Part shown: positions 25,379 to 34,087 of the stretch, one piece after another | Layout of the letters: each line of letters begins with the position of its first letter | Position numbering within the stretch: the stretch's first letter is position 1 | Source of the DNA: Hydrogenophaga crassostreae | GTDB lineage: Bacteria; Pseudomonadota; Gammaproteobacteria; Burkholderiales; Burkholderiaceae_C | Assembly (NCBI RefSeq): GCF_001761385.1 | Contig: NZ_CP017476.1 | Coordinates: 1,601,501-1,665,500, forward strand | Direction: 5' to 3' | Length of the DNA: 64,000 nt | Made by a program: the position numbers and the translations under genes | The notes under the pieces: model-generated | Told to the model about the DNA's origin: nothing | The model's database searches: none | The model's input: the letters and a program-made list of their open reading frames with translations, nothing else

Positions 25379-26119
25379 ATGGGAATGAAGGTTTTGATCG
25401 TTGACGACGAGACGCTGGCCCGTTCCAGGCTGCGTACCCTGCTGGGCGATTGTGTCGAGCCGCGCGTGGATGCCATCGGCGAAGCGGCCAACGCGGTGCA
25501 GGCCATGGAACATGTTCAACGCGGTGCGTTTGATCTGGTGTTGCTCGATATCCATATGCCTGGCGTTGATGGTCTGGCCCTTGCCAATGCATTGCGCCAA
25601 CTGCCTTCAGCGCCCCATTTCATTTTTGTGACTGCGCACGCCGAACATGCCGTGCATGCTTTCGAACTCGAAGCGGTGGACTACCTCACCAAACCGGTGC
25701 GGCTGGAGCGCTTGCAGCAAGCGCTGCAAAAGGTTGACCGCCTGTTGGCGGCGTCGGGCAACAACGAACTGAACAGCGCGGTGGAATGCCTGGTGATTCA
25801 AGAGCGCGGGCGCAGCGAGCGCGTGCCGCTGGGCGATGTGATTTACCTGAAAGCCGAATTGAAATACATCACCGTGCGCACGCTGGACCGGGAGCACATT
25901 TTTGACGGAGCCCTGAGCGATCTGGAACAGAAATACGCCCACCTGTTTGTGCGCGTGCACCGCAATGCGCTGGTGGCGCGTGCGCGCGTGCGCGCCGTTG
26001 AAAAGGTCGTGGATCCGGTTGAAGGCGAAGGCTGGATGGTGCGGCTCGACGGCGTGGAAGAGCGACTGTCGGTCTCGCGCAGGCAACTGCCTGCGGTTCG
26101 CGAAGCGCTGATGACTTGA
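25379..26119 (+). CDS. algR: LytTR family response regulator
   Basis: 246 residues. A receiver domain has the acidic pair VDDE, phospho-acceptor Asp57 in DLVLLDIHMPG, and the lysine in YLTKPVRL. It is joined to a C-terminal LytTR DNA-binding domain (GDVIYLKAELKYITVRT, LFVRVHRNALVAR, EERLSVSRRQLPAVRE). It is presumably phosphorylated by the AlgZ-type kinase encoded just upstream and acts as a transcription factor. ATG 25385, two codons in, is an alternative start. In many relatives hemC follows algR; here an unrelated short gene follows instead. Confidence 0.92.
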   Translation: MGMKVLIVDDETLARSRLRTLLGDCVEPRVDAIGEAANAVQAMEHVQRGAFDLVLLDIHMPGVDGLALANALRQLPSAPHFIFVTAHAEHAVHAFELEAVDYLTKPVRLERLQQALQKVDRLLAASGNNELNSAVECLVIQERGRSERVPLGDVIYLKAELKYITVRTLDREHIFDGALSDLEQKYAHLFVRVHRNALVARARVRAVEKVVDPVEGEGWMVRLDGVEERLSVSRRQLPAVREALMT

Positions 26120-26306
26120 CCGGCGTTGTTGCCTGGGGTTCCCGGCGGCGCAGTTGGGGGCGGGCGCAGCATGGATGGCCACGTTAGTTGGTCCGCCTTC
26201 GTCATCCATGGCGCAAGCCATGTGTTTCTCAGTCGGGGCACAATGGCTCCGCCACAGCATCCACCTGCCCACCCAACCCCAATGGATCACCTCGGTTGAA
26301 GGTTTC

Positions 26307-26852
26307 ATGTTCCTCGTTCGCCAGCGCTCTGCCCTCAATGGGTTTCATTACCATTTTTTGACCACTGAAGACCAGCCGATTGCGGCGCTGGAATGGCCAA
26401 ATTTCGCCGATTCCCTGAAGTCTCTGGCGCAAATGGGCCACGAAACATCTCCTCTGGAGGATTTGCACATTCGCATGGCCCCCGGTAGAGCCGCTTCGGC
26501 TGACTACCGCATCAGCCATGTTTTTTTGAACCGCGAACGGCGAAAAGATGTGCGCTTCACGCTGCACCAGGGTGGTGCGCCGTTGGCCATCGGCGAAGTC
26601 CTGTTTCCGCCGCAGCGCCTTCAACGCCCGCGCATCGAGGTTGTGAGCCCTTTGAACGCGACACTGGTGCGCCACCGCACGATGGGCCGCCTGAGTTACT
26701 GCTGGGAACGGGACGGGCGCACCTTGGGCACCATCGAGGAACCCAAATGGCTCACCATGAAGCGGGAACTCTCCGTGAACCTGCCTTCGACGATTCCCTT
26801 GCCGGTTCAGATTTTCATGAGCTTTCTGGTGATCAACGACGCCTTTCGGTAG
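26307..26852 (+). CDS. Hypothetical protein
   Basis: 181 residues from ATG 26307; the frame extends upstream to 26154 without family support. The sequence is beta-rich (FHYHFLTTEDQPIAALEWP, DVRFTLHQGGAPLAIGEVLF, YCWERDGRTLGTIEEPKW) and ends with a hydrophobic helix (PVQIFMSFLVINDAF). This resembles the tubby/LURP-one type barrel layout, but I cannot assign it with confidence. There is no signal peptide. It lies on the same strand as algR and the DUF2164 gene, 30 bases before the latter, so it may be cotranscribed with it. Confidence 0.65.
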   Translation: MFLVRQRSALNGFHYHFLTTEDQPIAALEWPNFADSLKSLAQMGHETSPLEDLHIRMAPGRAASADYRISHVFLNRERRKDVRFTLHQGGAPLAIGEVLFPPQRLQRPRIEVVSPLNATLVRHRTMGRLSYCWERDGRTLGTIEEPKWLTMKRELSVNLPSTIPLPVQIFMSFLVINDAFR

Positions 26853-26882
26853 GATCGCCGGACCGTTTCAACCCGACCCAAG

Positions 26883-27158
26883 ATGACCATCGAACTCAGC
26901 AAACCAGACCACGAACAGGCCATCGCCTCCATCGAGCGCTATTTTCGCGTCAACCGCGATGAACGAATCGGCAATCTGGAAGCTGGTGCGCTGCTGGCGT
27001 TCTTTCTGGAAGAACTTGCGCCAGTTGCCTACAACAGGGGGGTGACCGATGCCCAGTCGAACATCCAGACCCGTGTGGCCGAGGTGGATTTTGAAGTGCA
27101 TCAAACCGAATTTGGCTATTGGAGCAAGTTCGACAAGGCCGCGAAAGGCAAACGCTGA
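26883..27158 (+). CDS. DUF2164 family protein
   Basis: 91 residues, covering the whole DUF2164 domain: SIERYFRVNRDERIGNLEAG, LLAFFLEELAPVAYNRGV, TDAQSNIQTRVAEVDFEV and a final FGYWSKF. This small cytoplasmic family has no established function. The length and sequence are typical. It sits between a hypothetical gene and the BLUF gene, all on the plus strand with short gaps. Confidence 0.9.
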   Translation: MTIELSKPDHEQAIASIERYFRVNRDERIGNLEAGALLAFFLEELAPVAYNRGVTDAQSNIQTRVAEVDFEVHQTEFGYWSKFDKAAKGKR

Positions 27159-27258
27159 TTTTGCGTGAAAGAGCCAGCCCTCGGTTGGCAGCAGGCAGAT
27201 CTGCGGGCCGCCACGAAGGGGCGTGGACGTTCATCCCACACCCGACACTTTGGAGAAC

Positions 27259-27672
27259 ATGGTGCATCGACTCATTTATCTCAGCGCTGCGAGCGCGCCG
27301 ATGTCCGACCAGGCCCTGGATGAACTGTTGAGGGTGGCCAGATCGCGCAATTTGTCTTTGAACATCACGGGCATGTTGATCTACAGCAAGGATTTTTTTG
27401 TTCAGGTTCTTGAAGGCGACAAGCCAGATATCGACGCCGTCTATTTTGAATCGATCGTTTTTGACCCTCGGCATGCGGCACCCTATGTCATGGATGAAAG
27501 TGAAATCGAGTCCCGGAGTTTTCCCGACTGGACCATGGGATTTCGCAGGCTCTCCCGCGATGCTGTGGCGGCAGAGCCGGGTTTCTTTGACTTGTCAACG
27601 GCTCAGAAAAATGGTGCGGTAACGGCAGAGCAAAAGAACTTTGCCCTCAGAATGATTTACAGCTTTATTTAG
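27259..27672 (+). CDS. BLUF domain blue-light sensor protein
   Basis: 137 residues from ATG 27259. The flavin-pocket residues of BLUF proteins are in place when aligned by spacing to AppA: Tyr7, Asn31, Gln49 (FVQVLEG) and Trp91 (FPDWTMGF), with ITGMLIY between. It should bind FAD and respond to blue light by a hydrogen-bond switch at Gln49. The domain stands alone, with no fused EAL or GGDEF output, so it must act through a partner; none is encoded next to it. GGAG precedes the start, at short spacing. Confidence 0.93.
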   Translation: MVHRLIYLSAASAPMSDQALDELLRVARSRNLSLNITGMLIYSKDFFVQVLEGDKPDIDAVYFESIVFDPRHAAPYVMDESEIESRSFPDWTMGFRRLSRDAVAAEPGFFDLSTAQKNGAVTAEQKNFALRMIYSFI

Positions 27673-28208
27673 CCATGAATGAGCAGTCGGCAGGATGGCA
27701 CCAAGGGCCGAAACGCCACTCGGGCGAGGCCCACTGCAAATTCGGCCAGGCGCCAGCGCCGAGGTGGTGAAGCCCAGCCCCATGGGTTGCCACCTTCAAG
27801 TACCGAAGACGAAATCAACGGCCTGCTCTCCCGCTGAGACCTGGCCCTGGTAAAACCCGGTGAACGCGCATCGGCGGCAAACCACCGCCGATTACCGCGC
27901 ACTCTGGATGTTGAAGAACGAACTGAGGAACGACCTCGACGTTCTGATTTCGCCCATTTCGCATTTGTCGTGGCCGCACTTCAAGCACTTGTAGTCTTAT
28001 GTCGGGCTGCGCTGCGCCAGTTCAAGCTTCAGCGGCTCCTCCAACCCTGGGGTGACCCTGGAAAGTCGGATGTGTTCAACCATCCCTGAGTAGGGCAGGC
28101 TGGGGATGTCTGCTGTTTGGACGGGCTTGTTCATGTCAGACGGACGTCAGGGGCGGATTCTCGGTAGTTGGCCGCGGGCGTGTTGTTCGCCCAAGCGGGG
28201 GGATCTTT
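27673..28208. other. Intergenic region with possible gene remnants
   Basis: About 535 bases between the BLUF gene and recJ (convergent). Two short plus-strand stretches look protein-like: 27674-27769 (NEQSAGWHQGPKRHSGEAHC, 31 codons) and about 27880-27994 (DYRALWMLKNELRNDLDVLI, ending at TAG 27994). Neither matches a family I know, and stops or frame changes separate them. They may be debris of a decayed gene. No terminator is clear. Confidence 0.4.
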
Positions 28209-29945
28209 CTAGAGCTCAGCTGCTTCTACTAGGAACCGCACGCGCCGCTGGCCTTGCCATTCATCAGCGTCCAGTCTGAAGGCCAGTTTGACCCGCTCAG
28301 GCAGTGGCTCCGTGTGGCCGAACCAGATGCCGTCCACCGGATCGCCCTGGTGTTTCATCTTCAGCGCCAGGTGCTTTTCGCCCACCAGCCGCTGGCTCAC
28401 GATTTGCACTTCTTCGCAGAACACGGGCGGGGCAAAGCCCTGACCCCAGACTTCTTTGTGCAGGGTGTCGACCAGGTCGGTTCGGCGGTACTGCTTGTCG
28501 AGCACACCGTCGGCTTCCATGCGCCGTTCCAGCGTGGCAGCATCAAGCCATTCGTGGGCCACGAGCTGCAAGGCGCCTTCAAAGGTTTCGAGGTGCTCTT
28601 CTTCGATGGTGCAACCGGCAGCCATGGCGTGGCCGCCGAAGCGCAGCAAGACACCGGGGTGGCGCTTGGCCACAAGATCGAGCGCATCGCGCAGATGAAA
28701 GCCGGGGATCGAGCGACCTGAGCCTTTGAGCTCGTGTTCCTTGCCTTCTGCGCCACTGGCCGCGAAAACGAAGGTGGGGCGGTGCATCTTGTCTTTGAGG
28801 CGCGAGGCCACGATGCCGACGACACCTTCGTGGAAATCGGGGTCAAAAACGATCAGGGCCGGTGGCGGCTCTTCGGATTCGTCGAACATCTCTTCGGCCA
28901 GGGCCAGCGCCTGGTCGCGCATATCGCCTTCGATGGCCTTGCGTTCGCGGTTGATGCCGTCGAGCGTGCGGGCGAGTTCGTCGGCGCGCAGGGCGTCGTC
29001 GGTGGCCAGGCATTCAATACCCAGCGTCATGTCGGCCAGGCGGCCAGCGGCGTTCAGGCGCGGGCCGAGGGCAAAGCCAAAGTCGAAGCTGGTGGCCACG
29101 GGGTACTTGCGCGCCGCCACGTTGAACAGCGCCATCATGCCCGGCGGCATGGCGCCTGCGCGCACGCGCTTCAGGCCTTGCGCCACGAGGCGGCGGTTGT
29201 TGGCATCAAGCTTGACCACGTCGGCGACCGTGCCGAGCGCCACCAGCGGCAGCAGCGCATCTATCTTGGGCTGCGTTTGTGGAGTGAAGACGCCGCGATC
29301 CCGCAGCTCGGCGCGCAAGGCCAGCAACACATAAAACATCACCCCCACACCCGCGATGGACTTGCTTTCAAATGTGCAGCCGGGCTGGTTGGGGTTGACG
29401 ATGATGCAGTCGTCGGGCACCACGATTTCGCCCTCCTTGAGGGCTGGCAAGTGGTGGTCGGTCACGATCACCTGCAGGCCCAGTTCACGTGCGGCGCGCA
29501 CGCCGTCGAGGCTGGCGATGCCGTTGTCGACCGTGACCAGGACATCGGCACCGGAGGCTTTGACCCGCCTGGCGATGGCGGGCGTGAGGCCGTAGCCGTC
29601 GGTCACGCGATCGGGCACCAGGTAGCTTGCGCCGTCGTAACCCATGGGCGCACCCAGCAGGCGCAGGCCGCGCAGGCCCACGGCGCAGGCAGTGGCGCCA
29701 TCGCAGTCGTAGTCGGCCACGATGCAGATGCGCTGCTTCGCGGCCATGGCGTCGGCCAGAGCCCTGGCCGCTTCGGCTGCTCCTTTCATTTCAGAAGGGG
29801 GGATCAGGCGGGCAAGCGAGTCGTCGAGTTCGGCACTTTGGGTGATGCCTCGGGAGGCGAACAGGCGGGCCAGCAGTGGGTGAAGGCCGCCTTGTTCGAG
29901 CGCCCAGGCGGCGCGGGGGGGCACATCGCGGGTGGTGATTTTCAT
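28209..29945 (-). CDS. recJ: Single-stranded-DNA-specific exonuclease RecJ
   Basis: 578 residues, a normal length. The DHH phosphoesterase motifs are intact: DYDCDGATA near residue 79, VTVDNG, DHH in VIVTDHHLPAL, and GGHAMAAGC of the DHHA1 half near residue 440, followed by the OB-fold tail. The enzyme degrades single-stranded DNA 5' to 3' with Mn or Mg and works in recombination, mismatch repair and replication restart. It lies upstream-adjacent to an RpfE-like gene on the same strand. In Xanthomonas rpfE is also found next to recJ, as far as I recall. Confidence 0.96.
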   Translation of the reverse strand: MKITTRDVPPRAAWALEQGGLHPLLARLFASRGITQSAELDDSLARLIPPSEMKGAAEAARALADAMAAKQRICIVADYDCDGATACAVGLRGLRLLGAPMGYDGASYLVPDRVTDGYGLTPAIARRVKASGADVLVTVDNGIASLDGVRAARELGLQVIVTDHHLPALKEGEIVVPDDCIIVNPNQPGCTFESKSIAGVGVMFYVLLALRAELRDRGVFTPQTQPKIDALLPLVALGTVADVVKLDANNRRLVAQGLKRVRAGAMPPGMMALFNVAARKYPVATSFDFGFALGPRLNAAGRLADMTLGIECLATDDALRADELARTLDGINRERKAIEGDMRDQALALAEEMFDESEEPPPALIVFDPDFHEGVVGIVASRLKDKMHRPTFVFAASGAEGKEHELKGSGRSIPGFHLRDALDLVAKRHPGVLLRFGGHAMAAGCTIEEEHLETFEGALQLVAHEWLDAATLERRMEADGVLDKQYRRTDLVDTLHKEVWGQGFAPPVFCEEVQIVSQRLVGEKHLALKMKHQGDPVDGIWFGHTEPLPERVKLAFRLDADEWQGQRRVRFLVEAAEL

Positions 29946-30180
29946 CCTAGAAACTGCGGTTGGACGTGCCCAAGTGGGCCGTCATGGGGTGGACTGGGAA
30001 GGCGTGACGAGGCAGCGGGCAAATGCCCGCAAGGAGGAGAAACGCACCCAGTGCGCCCCAGGGCGGCTCAGTCGGGTGCGTAGTGCTCATACCCAAGCGG
30101 TGAGCTCTTTCGTTGCGAAGATGCTCAACACCCATGGGGCTCTCTTGCAGGACAAGCGCGGTCAACTGCGGTTTTTGGGA

Positions 30181-31167
30181 TCATAGGGTGTCGAGTTGTT
30201 TCCAGGCCGGCGTTTTTCCGCGCAAGGTTTTGATGGCCTGGCCCAGTCGCGAGAACGCGCTGCGGGGCGAGGCGTTGTTCCAGGTGGTGGCGTGGCGTTC
30301 ACCACACAGGGTGAGCATGACCATCTGACCGCTTCGCGCGCTTTCCAGCAGCGATGGAATTTGTTCAGTGTCGAGTGTTTCCCAGGCCTTGCGCCAGGTG
30401 GCCCAGTCGCCATTGATGGCGGACTGGCGCAGGTTGTCGCAGACGATGGGTGTGGGGCCTGATGCAATCCGCGCATGGCCCACAGCGCCTGCGCCATGCA
30501 CCCAGAAGCCATTGATGATGGGCAACCGTGCGGCTTCGCGCTGATCGTTGATCGCGTGGGTGTAGAAGAGCATTTGCGCTTCGCTTTGCAGGCGTTTGAT
30601 CAGTTGGGCGCCAGGGTTGTCGGCCTGGCCTGGAGCCGTCCAGTCGGCCACCGATCGGCCACTCACCCGGTCCAGGCTGGCGCAAATCAGGTGGCGAAGC
30701 GGTTCGCCTTCGGCGTGCCAGCGAGTGGCACTTGCATAGTGCAGGGTGATGCCGTCTTCCTGGCAATAGGGGGCCAGCGCTTCAAAAAGTGGGCGTGCAT
30801 GGTCATCGCTCAGGCCAAGCGACTCGGCGCTGTACAGCGTGACCTGATCCATGCCCACCTGGAAGTGGCAGGGGGTGAACCAGGCCTGAGGGCGGTCTGG
30901 GTGCGGGTCTTCTGCTGCCGCCCAGGGAATGGCGCCGTCGTCGTGCAGGCCCAGCCCCAGGGTGTGGGCCAGAGCACGTTCATGTGGGGGCGTGAACTCG
31001 TGGTCGTCTCCGTTCAACGAGGTGCCCAGCGTCAGCTCACCCAGCAGCGCGGTGAGGTTGGGCAGGCGCATTTCGGGCAGCAGGGCCCGGCATTCGGGCG
31101 CGCTGGCGGCTGCGAAGGGAACCAGCAGGTGGGACGGGGAGTCCATCATCGGGTTGGAAGCAGGCAT
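30181..31167 (-). CDS. RpfE-like / phosphoglycerate-mutase-annotated protein
   Basis: 328 residues from ATG 31167. This family is often annotated as phosphoglycerate mutase or RpfE-type regulatory protein in Burkholderiales. Features include HLLVPFAAASAPECRALLPE at the start, AWFTPCHFQVGMDQVTLY, and NGFWVHGAGAVG with a WFWGxG-like element. There is no signal peptide. Its enzymatic activity is not established and the mutase label is doubtful: I do not see the usual histidine or metal-site motifs. It lies upstream of recJ (gap 235 bases) and is divergent from lolC. Confidence 0.75.
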   Translation of the reverse strand: MPASNPMMDSPSHLLVPFAAASAPECRALLPEMRLPNLTALLGELTLGTSLNGDDHEFTPPHERALAHTLGLGLHDDGAIPWAAAEDPHPDRPQAWFTPCHFQVGMDQVTLYSAESLGLSDDHARPLFEALAPYCQEDGITLHYASATRWHAEGEPLRHLICASLDRVSGRSVADWTAPGQADNPGAQLIKRLQSEAQMLFYTHAINDQREAARLPIINGFWVHGAGAVGHARIASGPTPIVCDNLRQSAINGDWATWRKAWETLDTEQIPSLLESARSGQMVMLTLCGERHATTWNNASPRSAFSRLGQAIKTLRGKTPAWKQLDTL

Positions 31168-31218
31168 GGCTTGATTGTCAGGGATGCCACAATCGCCGTT
31201 GGTATTTTCTCGCCAAGC

Positions 31219-32475
31219 ATGCAAACACCTTACGAACTACTTCTTGGCTGGCGCTATACGCGCGCAGGCCGCGCCACCCGTCGCAACGGCTTTATTTCCT
31301 TTATTTCAGGCGTGTCCATGCTGGGCATCGCGCTGGGTGTGGCCGCGCTGATCATCGTGTTGTCGGTGATGAACGGCTTTCAAAAGGAGGTGCGTGACCG
31401 CATGCTGAGCGTGTTGGCCCATGTGGAGGTGTTTGAGCCATACGGGCAGGCCATTCCCAATCTGGCACTCACCATGAGCAGCATTGAAAGCCATCCTGAA
31501 GTGGTGGGTGCTGCGCCGTTCGTGGGGGCGCAGGCCCTGATTGCGCGTGGCGAAGACATGAAGGGCGCCCTGGTGCGCGGGATCGACCCAAAGCTGGAGC
31601 CCAGGGTGACCGATCTGGCCGCATCCCTGTCGCAAACCCTGTTGCCGCAACTGGTGCCGGGCGAATACGGGGTGATTCTGGGTGAAGAGCTGGCGCGCAG
31701 TCTGGGCGTGATCACCGGCGACACAGTGACCCTGATCGCGCCCAGCGGGCAGGTGACGCCCGCCGGCGTGATCCCTCGCATTCGGCAGATGCATGTGGTG
31801 GGTACCTTCAACTCGGGCCATTTTGAATACGACTCGGCGCTGGCCTTGATGCACATGGACGATGCGGCGCGCATCTTCCGCGTCGAAGGGCCGACCGGCG
31901 TGCGCGTGAAAATCAAGGATCTGCAACAGGCGCGTGAGGTGGCCATTTCCATTGCGGGTGGTCTGGACCAGGGCCTGCGCGTGACCGACTGGACGCGCCA
32001 GAACCGCACCTGGTTTGCTGCGGTGCAGCTCGAAAAACGCATGATGTTCATCATCTTGACGCTGATCGTGGCGGTGGCGGCGTTCAACCTGGTGTCGACG
32101 CTGGTGATGACCGTGACCGACAAGCGGGCCGATATCGCGATTCTTCGCACCCTGGGCGCGAGCCCCAGAAGCATCATGGGCATTTTCATGGTGCAGGGCG
32201 CGATGGTCGGCGTGATCGGTACCGGTCTGGGGCTGTTGCTGGGCCTGGGCGTGGCGTTCAACATCGACACCATCGTGCCGGCCATTGAGCGGGCGCTGGG
32301 CGCCAGCTTTTTGCCCAAGGACATTTACCTCATCAGCCGCATGCCGAGCGATCCGCAGCAGGCCGATATCTTGCCCATCGCGATCATCTCGCTGGTGCTG
32401 TCGTTTGTGGCCACGATTTATCCGAGCTGGCACGCCAGTCGGGTGAACCCGGCAGAAGCGCTGCGGTATGAGTGA
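31219..32475 (+). CDS. lolC: Lipoprotein-releasing ABC transporter permease (LolC/E family)
   Basis: 418 residues. The N-terminal cytoplasmic motif ELLLGWRYTRAGRATRRNGF is followed by the first membrane helix (GVSMLGIALGVAALIIVLS), a periplasmic domain of about 200 residues (QKEVRDRMLSVLAHVEVF onward), and three C-terminal FtsX-type helices. The coupling segment DIAILRTLGASPRSIMGIF is clear. With LolD it extracts mature lipoproteins from the inner membrane for delivery to LolA. ATG 31219 starts the family N-terminus. lolD follows, but 378 bases away behind a tandem repeat rather than overlapping as is usual. Confidence 0.93.
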   Translation: MQTPYELLLGWRYTRAGRATRRNGFISFISGVSMLGIALGVAALIIVLSVMNGFQKEVRDRMLSVLAHVEVFEPYGQAIPNLALTMSSIESHPEVVGAAPFVGAQALIARGEDMKGALVRGIDPKLEPRVTDLAASLSQTLLPQLVPGEYGVILGEELARSLGVITGDTVTLIAPSGQVTPAGVIPRIRQMHVVGTFNSGHFEYDSALALMHMDDAARIFRVEGPTGVRVKIKDLQQAREVAISIAGGLDQGLRVTDWTRQNRTWFAAVQLEKRMMFIILTLIVAVAAFNLVSTLVMTVTDKRADIAILRTLGASPRSIMGIFMVQGAMVGVIGTGLGLLLGLGVAFNIDTIVPAIERALGASFLPKDIYLISRMPSDPQQADILPIAIISLVLSFVATIYPSWHASRVNPAEALRYE

Positions 32476-32483
32476 CTTGAACA

Positions 32484-32803
32484 GCCCCCACGCTCCGCCG
32501 CTTCGCGGGTCGCTGCCCCCCAAGGGGGCTGACCTTGCTTGGGGCGGCCCTGCGCTGCGGTCGGCTGGCCCCCACGCTCCACCGCTTCGCGGGTCGCTGC
32601 CCCCCAGGGGGCTGACCTTGTTTGGGGCGGCCCTGCGCTGCGGTCGGCTGGCCCCCACGCTCCACCGCTTCGCGGGTCGCTGCCCCCCAAGGGGGCTGAC
32701 CTTGCTTGGGGCGGCCCTGCGCTGCGGTCGGCTGGCCCCCACGCTCCGCCGCTTTGCGGGCCGTTGTCAACCGAAGGGGCGCGTTTCACCTGGGGGCGGC
32801 CCA
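32484..32803. repeat. Tandem array of an 84-bp GC-rich unit between lolC and lolD
   Basis: Three near-identical copies start at 32484, 32568 and 32651, and a divergent partial fourth starts at 32735. Spacing is 84, 83 and 84 bases; copy 2 has lost one base. Each unit begins GCCCCCACGCTCC, contains TTCGCGGGTCGCTGCC, a CCCCCCAAGGGGG palindrome and GCTTGGGGCGGCCCTG, and ends TGCGGTCGGCTG. The array fills almost the whole gap between the genes. I recall similar single elements between genes in Comamonadaceae genomes. A transcript would form strong hairpins. Confidence 0.85.
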
Positions 32804-32853
32804 ATGGTGAAACTTTGTGTCCCGTCGCAACGTTGTTCGACGAATAGTTTCTT

Positions 32854-33534
32854 ATGACCCATATTGTTCTCCAGGCCACGGGCCTGACCAAACGTTTTTC
32901 TGAAGGCCGTCTCGATGTGACGGTGTTGCAAGGCGTCGATCTCACAGTGAGCCGGGGAGAAACCGTGGCCATCGTCGGCGCTTCTGGTTCTGGCAAGAGC
33001 ACCTTGCTGCATTTGTTGGGGGGGCTGGATGCGCCCACAGGCGGCAGTGTGAAGCTGATGGGGCAGGGCATGGCCGGTTTGAGCGCTTCGCAACAGGGTG
33101 TGTTGCGCAACCAGCATCTGGGCTTCGTCTACCAGTTTCACCATTTGTTGCCCGAGTTCAGTGCAGCCGACAACGTGGCCATGCCGTTGTGGATTCGCCG
33201 TTTGCCGCGCACAGAGGCAGCTCGGCAAGCCGCCGCAGTGCTCGGTCGCGTTGGCATGGGTGAGCGGCTGCACCACCGCCCGGCCGAACTCTCTGGGGGC
33301 GAACGTCAGCGGGTGGCGATTGCGCGAGCGCTGGTGACGCAGCCCGCATGCGTTTTGGCCGATGAGCCCACCGGCAACCTCGACCGCTCCACCGCCGACG
33401 GCGTGTTTGAACTCATGATGGAACTTGCCCGCGAGCAAGGCACGGCATTTGTGGTGGTGACCCACGACGAAACGCTTGCTGCCCGCTGCAGCCGCATGCT
33501 GCGCCTGACCAAGGGCGTGTTGACGGCAGGGTAA
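32854..33534 (+). CDS. lolD: Lipoprotein-releasing system ATP-binding protein LolD
   Basis: 226 residues. The motifs are complete: Walker A GASGSGKST near residue 43, Q-loop region FVYQFHHLLPEF (the LolD/MacB-type variant), signature LSGGERQRVAIARAL, Walker B CVLADEPTGNLD, and H-loop VVVTHD. It powers the release of lipoproteins through LolC/E. The start has only a weak ribosome-binding site, which may matter because the repeat array separates it from lolC. The META lipoprotein gene converges on it, 14 bases beyond its stop. Confidence 0.94.
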   Translation: MTHIVLQATGLTKRFSEGRLDVTVLQGVDLTVSRGETVAIVGASGSGKSTLLHLLGGLDAPTGGSVKLMGQGMAGLSASQQGVLRNQHLGFVYQFHHLLPEFSAADNVAMPLWIRRLPRTEAARQAAAVLGRVGMGERLHHRPAELSGGERQRVAIARALVTQPACVLADEPTGNLDRSTADGVFELMMELAREQGTAFVVVTHDETLAARCSRMLRLTKGVLTAG

Positions 33535-33548
33535 GGGCGCTCCGGCGT

Positions 33549-34010
33549 TTACTTCGACCGAACGAAGCGCAGGGGTTGGTCCATGCCCTGCGTATGGATC
33601 AACAGCGTGTCGCCCTGTTGCTCATAGCGCTGCGCTTTTTGCAGTGCAGCCAGGTAGCTGCTTTCTTGTTCCATGGCGCCGCCCCTGCAGGCCATCTTGG
33701 TGCTCGCCACCTGACCAATTGCCAACCGGTCTTCCTTGACGGTCACCGAGCCGGAAAAACGGTTGCAAGAGCCATGGCCTGCCACACGACCGACTTCTGG
33801 AAAGTGCAGCGAGGCTTTGGATTGCGGCATGACCGGCTGCGAACCCAGCGCTTCCAGCTGCCATTGCGTGCCCCACAGCGGTACCGTGGGGGCTGGCGGT
33901 GGTGCAGCCGAATTGGCGCAGGCCTGCAGGCTCAGCCAGATGGGGGCGGCCAGCCACAGGGAGGGGCGGCGGGTGAGGGTGTGCAGCAGGCGTTGAATGG
34001 ATGTGGCCAA
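33549..34010 (-). CDS. META domain lipoprotein (HslJ-like)
   Basis: 153 residues starting at TTG 34010, which is supported by AGGAG seven bases upstream on the minus strand. The N-terminal hydrophobic stretch ends in a lipobox-like LQAC (Cys31). A META/HslJ domain follows: LWGTQWQLEAL, ASLHFPEVGRVAGHGSCNRF, ASTKMACRGGAMEQE, and a C-terminal strand DTLLIHTQGMDQPLRF. The CN and CRGG cysteines typical of the family are present. It is probably an outer-membrane or periplasmic lipoprotein; HslJ in E. coli is linked to novobiocin resistance and heat shock. It is divergent from tatD. Confidence 0.88.
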   Translation of the reverse strand: MATSIQRLLHTLTRRPSLWLAAPIWLSLQACANSAAPPPAPTVPLWGTQWQLEALGSQPVMPQSKASLHFPEVGRVAGHGSCNRFSGSVTVKEDRLAIGQVASTKMACRGGAMEQESSYLAALQKAQRYEQQGDTLLIHTQGMDQPLRFVRSK

Positions 34011-34087
34011 GTGGACTCTCCTGGAGGTTTCTTTGTGGGAAGGCGTTTTCGGTAGCCGTCGAACGGCACAATCGTGGTTATACCGCC

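Noticed and set aside
31306..32742. A minus-strand frame of 478 codons with a repeated SAGPPQARSAPLGG motif
   Set aside because: The repeats come from reading the tandem array and the lolC gene backwards. There is no start signal or domain, and lolC is certain.
32484..32803. Possible CRISPR array
   Set aside because: Units are 84 bp and contiguous, without unique spacers, and no cas gene is near. It is an ordinary tandem repeat.
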